A stretch of 64,000 nucleotides of DNA from contig JAVBWA010000033.1 of NCBI GenBank assembly GCA_036677685.1, positions 62,001-126,000 on the forward strand, in the 5' to 3' direction. The notes beneath the pieces are model-generated. The model was not told the DNA's origin. It worked only from the letters and a program-made list of their open reading frames with translations, and searched no databases. Source of the DNA: JAQUBU01 sp036677685 (GTDB lineage Bacteria; Bacillota; Syntrophomonadia; Syntrophomonadales; Syntrophomonadaceae). This document shows, piece after piece, positions 59,845 through 64,000 of this stretch (its first letter is position 1; each line of letters opens with the position of its first letter). Both the position numbers and the translations under genes were made by a program.

Positions 59845-62043
59845 CTAATCATGCACTTGGCCGTTTTTAAACAGGGCGATCTTGATGGCAAAATAGTCGA
59901 CATGCTCAGGCAGGGCTTCCTTGATGGGGGCCAGACGGTCTGTGTCCAGTTCTTGCGCCACACGTATGATTTCTTCCTCTTGTTCCGGACTAATAAAAGC
60001 TTCCCAATTAACCGGGTATCCATCGGCGGCTGCCCGCAGCAGATGGCCCTGAATAGTAGTCAAACGCAAATCCCTTTCCCGGGCGATAAGCGGCAGGGAT
60101 ACACCTTCCCGGTAACGCTGCCAGCTTAGAAGATGGGTGGCAATTTTCATCTCTTTGGAGTCGCCGGTTTTCTTTTCCTCTTTGGCCGCTTTTCCTCGCT
60201 TTGGCTTCTTGTCCCTGCTGCCAGAATGCTGGTCTTGTGCAACTCCATTTTCCACGGCTGCTTCAAAGGAGGTGGGATCGTCCACATAACATCGGATTAG
60301 CTCCATAAATTGCAGGCCGTATCGCTCGAATTTGATTTCACCCACACCGGTAATCTGCAGCATGTCCTCACGTTCCAGAGGCAGGCGGCTGGACATTTCC
60401 CGGAGGGTGGTATCAGGAAATATGACATAGGGGGGCAGATTGTGCTGGCGGGCTATGTCCTGGCGCAGTCGGCGCAGGGCCTGGAAAATGGTGCTTTCCT
60501 GGGAGACTGCAGCAGGAGCTTGGGGCAGCCTGACGATAATCCGCTCCCGCTGGTACAAAACTGGAGCCGCTTTGGGAGTAAGTTTAAGTATTGGGTACTG
60601 CCCGCTGCTGATGCTGAGATAATCTTCCGCGGCCAGCAGGTTAATCAGTTCCATGATCTGTTCGATCTTGAGATCGCGCATGATACCGTAAGTGGAGAGT
60701 TTATCGAAATCCAGTTCATAGATTCTTTTCTGTTGTGAGCCCTTGAGTACCGCAGCTACCAAATTACTGCCGTATTGCTGTTTCATTCGATAAATACAGG
60801 AAAAGATCTTTTGCGCTTCAATGCTTATGTCACGAATCTCATAATCCCTGCAATTATCACAATTGCCACAGTTGTCCGAAGGATATTCCTCGCCGAAATA
60901 ATTAAGTATATAGGTCCGCAGACAGCGGGGCGTATGACAATAATCAATCATCTCCTGCAGCTTGGCATATTCCACCTGCTTTCTATCCGGAGCAAGGTTG
61001 CCATGTTCTATGAGGTATTTTTGAATCTGGATGTCGGAAGCCTGGAATAGCAGGATGCAATCAGCGGCCTGCCCATCTCTTCCGGCTCGTCCCGCTTCCT
61101 GGTAATAGGCCTCCAAGTGGCGCGGCATGTTGTGATGAATGACAAAACGGACATTCGATTTGTCTATCCCCAGACCGAAGGCGTTGGTGGCCACCATTAC
61201 CTGAATGCGGTCATGGATAAAGGCTTCCTGGCTGCTGCTGCGTTCATCATTGCTCAGGCCGGCGTGATATTTGCTCACAGCGAAGCTTTGGGCCTGCAAT
61301 TCTTCATACAGAGCATCAACCTCCTTGCGGGTGGCAGCGTAAATTATTCCCGATTGCTCTGTGTGCTCCCGCAGGTAGCGCCTGATAAAACTGCTGCGAT
61401 CAACGCCTTTGAATATTGAAAACCGCAGGTTGGGGCGATCAAAGCTGTTTACAAAAATTTGCGCGTGCATGAGCCCCAGGCCTTGGATGATATCCTTTCT
61501 GACTTGAGGGGTGGCAGTAGCGGTAAAGGCAGCCAGTATAGGACGCTGCGGCATATTCTCAATCCAGGAGCCGATGGCCAGATAACTGGGGCGAAAGTCA
61601 TGTCCCCATTGGGAAACGCAGTGCGCTTCATCGATAGCGATGAGCGATATGGAAAGCTCTTGCAGCCAGGTCGTGAATTCATCGGATGCCAGGCGCTCTG
61701 GAGCAACGTAGAGCAGCTTGTAACGCCCCTGTGCAGCCTGGTAAAGGCGCGTGCGTACATGACCCGGGGAGAGAGAACTGTTTATGTAAGAAGCGGCTAT
61801 GCCCTGGACGTCCAGAGCATCCACCTGGTCTTTCATCAAGGCGATTAGAGGCGAGATCACCAGGGTGATACCGGGCAACAATAGGGCCGGCAACTGGTAG
61901 CACAAGGATTTACCGCCTCCGGTGGGCATTAGCGCCAGCGTATCACGGGAACTCATGATGCAGTTGATAATGCCCTGCTGCCCGTCTTTATAACTTTCAT
62001 AGCCGAAATATTTTTTCATAATCTGACTTCTGTCTGCTTCCAT
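59845..62043 (-). CDS. recQ: RecQ ATP-dependent DNA helicase
   Basis: A 732-residue helicase with motif I LMPTGGGKSLCYQLP, DEAHCVSQWGHDFRPSY, motif VI QEAGRAGRDGQ, the zinc-binding RQC part (CLRTYILNYF, CGNCDNC), and an HRDC domain (~510-590). A further C-terminal helix-turn domain (IATHLLSWQRYREGVSLPLI) is typical of the longer Bacillus/Clostridium RecQ proteins. RecQ unwinds DNA in repair and recombination. All motifs are intact. Confidence 0.93.
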   Translation of the reverse strand: MEADRSQIMKKYFGYESYKDGQQGIINCIMSSRDTLALMPTGGGKSLCYQLPALLLPGITLVISPLIALMKDQVDALDVQGIAASYINSSLSPGHVRTRLYQAAQGRYKLLYVAPERLASDEFTTWLQELSISLIAIDEAHCVSQWGHDFRPSYLAIGSWIENMPQRPILAAFTATATPQVRKDIIQGLGLMHAQIFVNSFDRPNLRFSIFKGVDRSSFIRRYLREHTEQSGIIYAATRKEVDALYEELQAQSFAVSKYHAGLSNDERSSSQEAFIHDRIQVMVATNAFGLGIDKSNVRFVIHHNMPRHLEAYYQEAGRAGRDGQAADCILLFQASDIQIQKYLIEHGNLAPDRKQVEYAKLQEMIDYCHTPRCLRTYILNYFGEEYPSDNCGNCDNCRDYEIRDISIEAQKIFSCIYRMKQQYGSNLVAAVLKGSQQKRIYELDFDKLSTYGIMRDLKIEQIMELINLLAAEDYLSISSGQYPILKLTPKAAPVLYQRERIIVRLPQAPAAVSQESTIFQALRRLRQDIARQHNLPPYVIFPDTTLREMSSRLPLEREDMLQITGVGEIKFERYGLQFMELIRCYVDDPTSFEAAVENGVAQDQHSGSRDKKPKRGKAAKEEKKTGDSKEMKIATHLLSWQRYREGVSLPLIARERDLRLTTIQGHLLRAAADGYPVNWEAFISPEQEEEIIRVAQELDTDRLAPIKEALPEHVDYFAIKIALFKNGQVHD

Positions 62044-62125
62044 CTATATCGCTCCCAGTCTAAACATTTTTAGATATACAGCTTGACCAGCTTATAAGTA
62101 CTGTTGCGGTAGCCTATACGTCTAT

Positions 62126-62755
62126 CTAAAAACCTTTTTGTTCAAATCGCTGCATCAAATCCTGCTCGAATTTTTTCTTGGAATCTTTGTATTCGATCCG
62201 AAGCTCTTCGACTATCTGGGTGGAAAATCCCGCCGCTTCCAATTCCGACTTCATATTGTCCAACTCCGAATTAAATGAACGATCCAGGTTCTCCTGCAAA
62301 TACGACATGGCTGTGTAATATTTATTGGCGAATTCCAGTTTATTCAGCTTCCCGACCGGCTTAACCTGCTTATACTCCTCCAATGCTTTAACTGCCAGAA
62401 TGTTGAGACGTTCATTGGCAAGCTGTTTGAGGGCTTCAAACCGCAAGGCGTATTTGTTGAAAATGGCTTTTTCATCGTCATTTTTACTTTCCCGGGCCTT
62501 TAAAATTTCCGGTCCGCGAAAGTCCCAGACCGGCAGCATGCTGGATATGTCGCCAGGAGTACCTGAGCTTTCTGGGGTTTCCTTTTTATCGGAACTTATA
62601 AGCTGGTCCGGGTCCAAATCACTAAAAAACTCATCCTTCAGTCCAGGTATTAAATTATCGTAACGTTCTGGGGCTGGGGCCTTATATTTGCCTGCAGCGA
62701 AACATATTGCAAGCAAAACTAGAACTACTAACAGAGCTGGAATAACTCTTTTCAT
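62126..62755 (-). CDS. Exported protein of unknown function
   Basis: A 209-residue protein with a signal peptide or anchor (VIPALLVVLVLLAICFAAG). It has an acidic linker and a helix-rich second half with possible coiled coil (LQENLDRSFNSELDNMKSEL; YKDSKKKFEQDLMQRFEQKG). The ATG at 62755 is chosen because GGAGG lies six bases before it; an upstream TTG is unlikely. It does not match a family I recognise. It lies 82 bases after recQ on the same side and may be a separate unit. Confidence 0.6.
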   Translation of the reverse strand: MKRVIPALLVVLVLLAICFAAGKYKAPAPERYDNLIPGLKDEFFSDLDPDQLISSDKKETPESSGTPGDISSMLPVWDFRGPEILKARESKNDDEKAIFNKYALRFEALKQLANERLNILAVKALEEYKQVKPVGKLNKLEFANKYYTAMSYLQENLDRSFNSELDNMKSELEAAGFSTQIVEELRIEYKDSKKKFEQDLMQRFEQKGF

Positions 62756-62879
62756 AATCGCCTCCGCAACTGTCAAGAATTTACTTGATTGTAGCATTTA
62801 AAACGACTTCTTAAAAAGGGCGAACGTAATCCAATGTTGCTTAACGGCATACCGCTTGTAGAAAAATGAAGTAAACAAA

Positions 62880-62913
62880 ATGCAAAAGCCTTGTGACAAC
62901 AAGGCTTTTGCAT
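62880..62913. terminator. Strong hairpin, probable terminator of carB side
   Basis: Perfect 14-base stem ATGCAAAAGCCTTG (62880-62893) with its exact inverse at 62900-62913 and a six-base loop. The stem itself ends in T- and A-rich bases, so it could act in either direction. It lies 98 bases after the carB stop, in the right place to end that leftward transcript. Confidence 0.65.
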
Positions 62914-63011
62914 AATCATGGCTTAATCATGCTTTTATAAGTGTTGTATTGCAGTGTTGCAGTGGTTAATAGTGTCCGCTCTTTGTGAACTCAGACTAAA
63001 AAATACTTATT

Positions 63012-64000
63012 TTATTTCGATTTGCTGATATCGTTATGGTATTCCTGTAAGGATTTCAAACTGCTTTCAGGATGATTCTCCTCTTTATAGGCGGCGATGC
63101 CTTTAGCGCTGGCCAGAGCCGCAGCCATCGTAGTTATATAAGGAACCTTGTACTTTATGGAAGTTTTGCGGATATAGGAATCATCATACTGGCTGCGCCG
63201 GCCGAACGGGGTGTTGATAACCAGGTTGAGTTCCCCGTTGGTGATGCCGTCTACTATATTGGGACGGCCTTCAAAGATTTTCTTGATTTCCTCGCAGGCA
63301 ATGCCGTTTTCCTGCAGGAACTTGTAAGTGCCTCCGGTGGCCTTAATTTTAAAGCCTATTTTGGCAAACTCACGGGCGGTCTCCAAAGCGGCCGGTTTGT
63401 CGTGGTCATTGACACTGAACAGCACGGTGCCGGACAGTGGCAATAAAGACTGGGTGGCTTCCTGGGCTTTATAGTATGCCAGTCCGAAGGAATCGGCGAT
63501 TCCCAGGACTTCCCCGGTGGAGCGCATTTCCGGACCCAGGATGGGGTCGACTTCCTGGAACATGTTGAAAGGAAACACCGCTTCTTTTACTCCAAAATGC
63601 GGAATATTCCGCTGCTCCAGGCTGGCCACCGAATATTCCCGGCCGGCCGCCTGGGCCATCATTATTTCTGTGGCAATTCTTGCCATCGAGATATTGCAGA
63701 CCTTCGAAACCAGAGGAACCGTGCGTGAAGCACGGGGGTTGGCCTCCAGCACATAAACCCGGTCATCGGCGATGGCGTACTGCATATTCATTAAGCCTAT
63801 TACATTCAATTCTTTGGCGATCTTCTTGGTATAATCCACAATGGTGGCAACATGCCGCTCTGGAATACTGATCGGGGGAATTACACAGGCTGAGTCGCCG
63901 GAATGGATGCCGGCCAATTCTATATGCTGCATCACCGTAGGGACATATGCATCCTGGCCGTCGGCAATGGCATCGGATTCAGCTTCAACTGCGTTGTCCA
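63012..64000 (-). CDS. carB: Carbamoyl-phosphate synthase large subunit, C-terminal part
   Basis: The frame runs off the right edge, reading DAYVPTVMQHIELAGIHSGD upstream of any start, so the gene is partial. Visible parts are the end of the second ATP-grasp half (YVLEANPRASRTVPLVSKVC) and the MGS-like regulatory domain at the C-terminus (FKIKATGGTYKFLQENGIA; LVINTPFGRRSQYDDSYIRK). CarB makes carbamoyl phosphate from ammonia, bicarbonate and ATP for pyrimidines and arginine; the C-domain is where nucleotides or ornithine act. A terminator-like hairpin follows. Confidence 0.93.
   Translation of the reverse strand, partial: DNAVEAESDAIADGQDAYVPTVMQHIELAGIHSGDSACVIPPISIPERHVATIVDYTKKIAKELNVIGLMNMQYAIADDRVYVLEANPRASRTVPLVSKVCNISMARIATEIMMAQAAGREYSVASLEQRNIPHFGVKEAVFPFNMFQEVDPILGPEMRSTGEVLGIADSFGLAYYKAQEATQSLLPLSGTVLFSVNDHDKPAALETAREFAKIGFKIKATGGTYKFLQENGIACEEIKKIFEGRPNIVDGITNGELNLVINTPFGRRSQYDDSYIRKTSIKYKVPYITTMAAALASAKGIAAYKEENHPESSLKSLQEYHNDISKSK

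Noticed and set aside
1..64000. Search for tRNA, rRNA and insertion sequences
   Set aside because: No cloverleaf, conserved rRNA segment or transposase frame was recognised by eye; a tRNAscan/Infernal run would settle small RNAs.

Overview
The window reads as a chromosome segment from an anaerobic, Gram-positive Clostridia-type bacterium, possibly of the Syntrophomonadaceae or Peptococcaceae kind. The evidence is strong GGAGG ribosome-binding sites, frequent GTG and TTG starts, lipoprotein signal peptides, SpoIIE/RsbW/RsbV partner-switching modules, surface 'copper amine oxidase N-terminal' stalk domains, and an NHLP-type peptide exporter. Base composition is near half GC, with one AT-rich patch at about 17.5-18.5 kb. 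I found no rRNA, tRNA, CRISPR array or intact insertion sequence. The species call is inference.

Layout. 1-8.7 kb: the end of a membrane protein with HEAT repeats and a cyclic-nucleotide domain, two MFS transporters, an anti-sigma-like/GNAT fusion, and a BMP-family lipoprotein with a decayed second copy. 8.7-26.9 kb: a peptide-export region. It has a short HlyD-like adaptor, a C39-peptidase ABC exporter and its partner ABC subunit (the usual NHLP trio), followed by five scattered small genes whose N-termini carry a double-glycine leader. Their cargo differs: a LysM domain, a Cys-rich peptide, a Nif11-leader peptide beside a radical SAM/SPASM enzyme, a C/H-rich zinc-finger-like peptide, and another Cys-containing peptide. 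A sixth, frameshifted candidate lies at 26.6 kb. The region shows heavy wear: a partial tandem duplication of an ABC ATPase domain, a nonsense-interrupted anti-sigma gene, a frameshifted acetyltransferase piece, a radical SAM gene without a proper start, and several palindromic repeats. 27-36.3 kb: CstA, an aminotransferase between GNAT-type proteins, a MobA-like nucleotidyltransferase beside a truncated xanthine dehydrogenase remnant, a MATE pump and a divergent YrdC protein. 36.7-41.8 kb: a surface nucleotidase and a split paralogue of the first gene.

42.2-58.5 kb is an unusual signalling and transport island. RsbW-type ATP-binding domains are fused to the C-terminus of a MATE transporter and of two amino-acid ABC ATPases, and the fused copies appear to have lost the N-box asparagine. 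The three matching solute-binding proteins all have their two lobes in circularly permuted order. One is a triple binding domain fused to a permease. Two SpoIIE phosphatases, a free RsbW kinase, a free RsbV antagonist and a glutamate-cysteine ligase complete the island. The most economical reading is a partner-switching network tied to amino-acid transport. The window ends with a DUF3089 lipoprotein, RecQ, a small exported protein and the C-terminal part of CarB.
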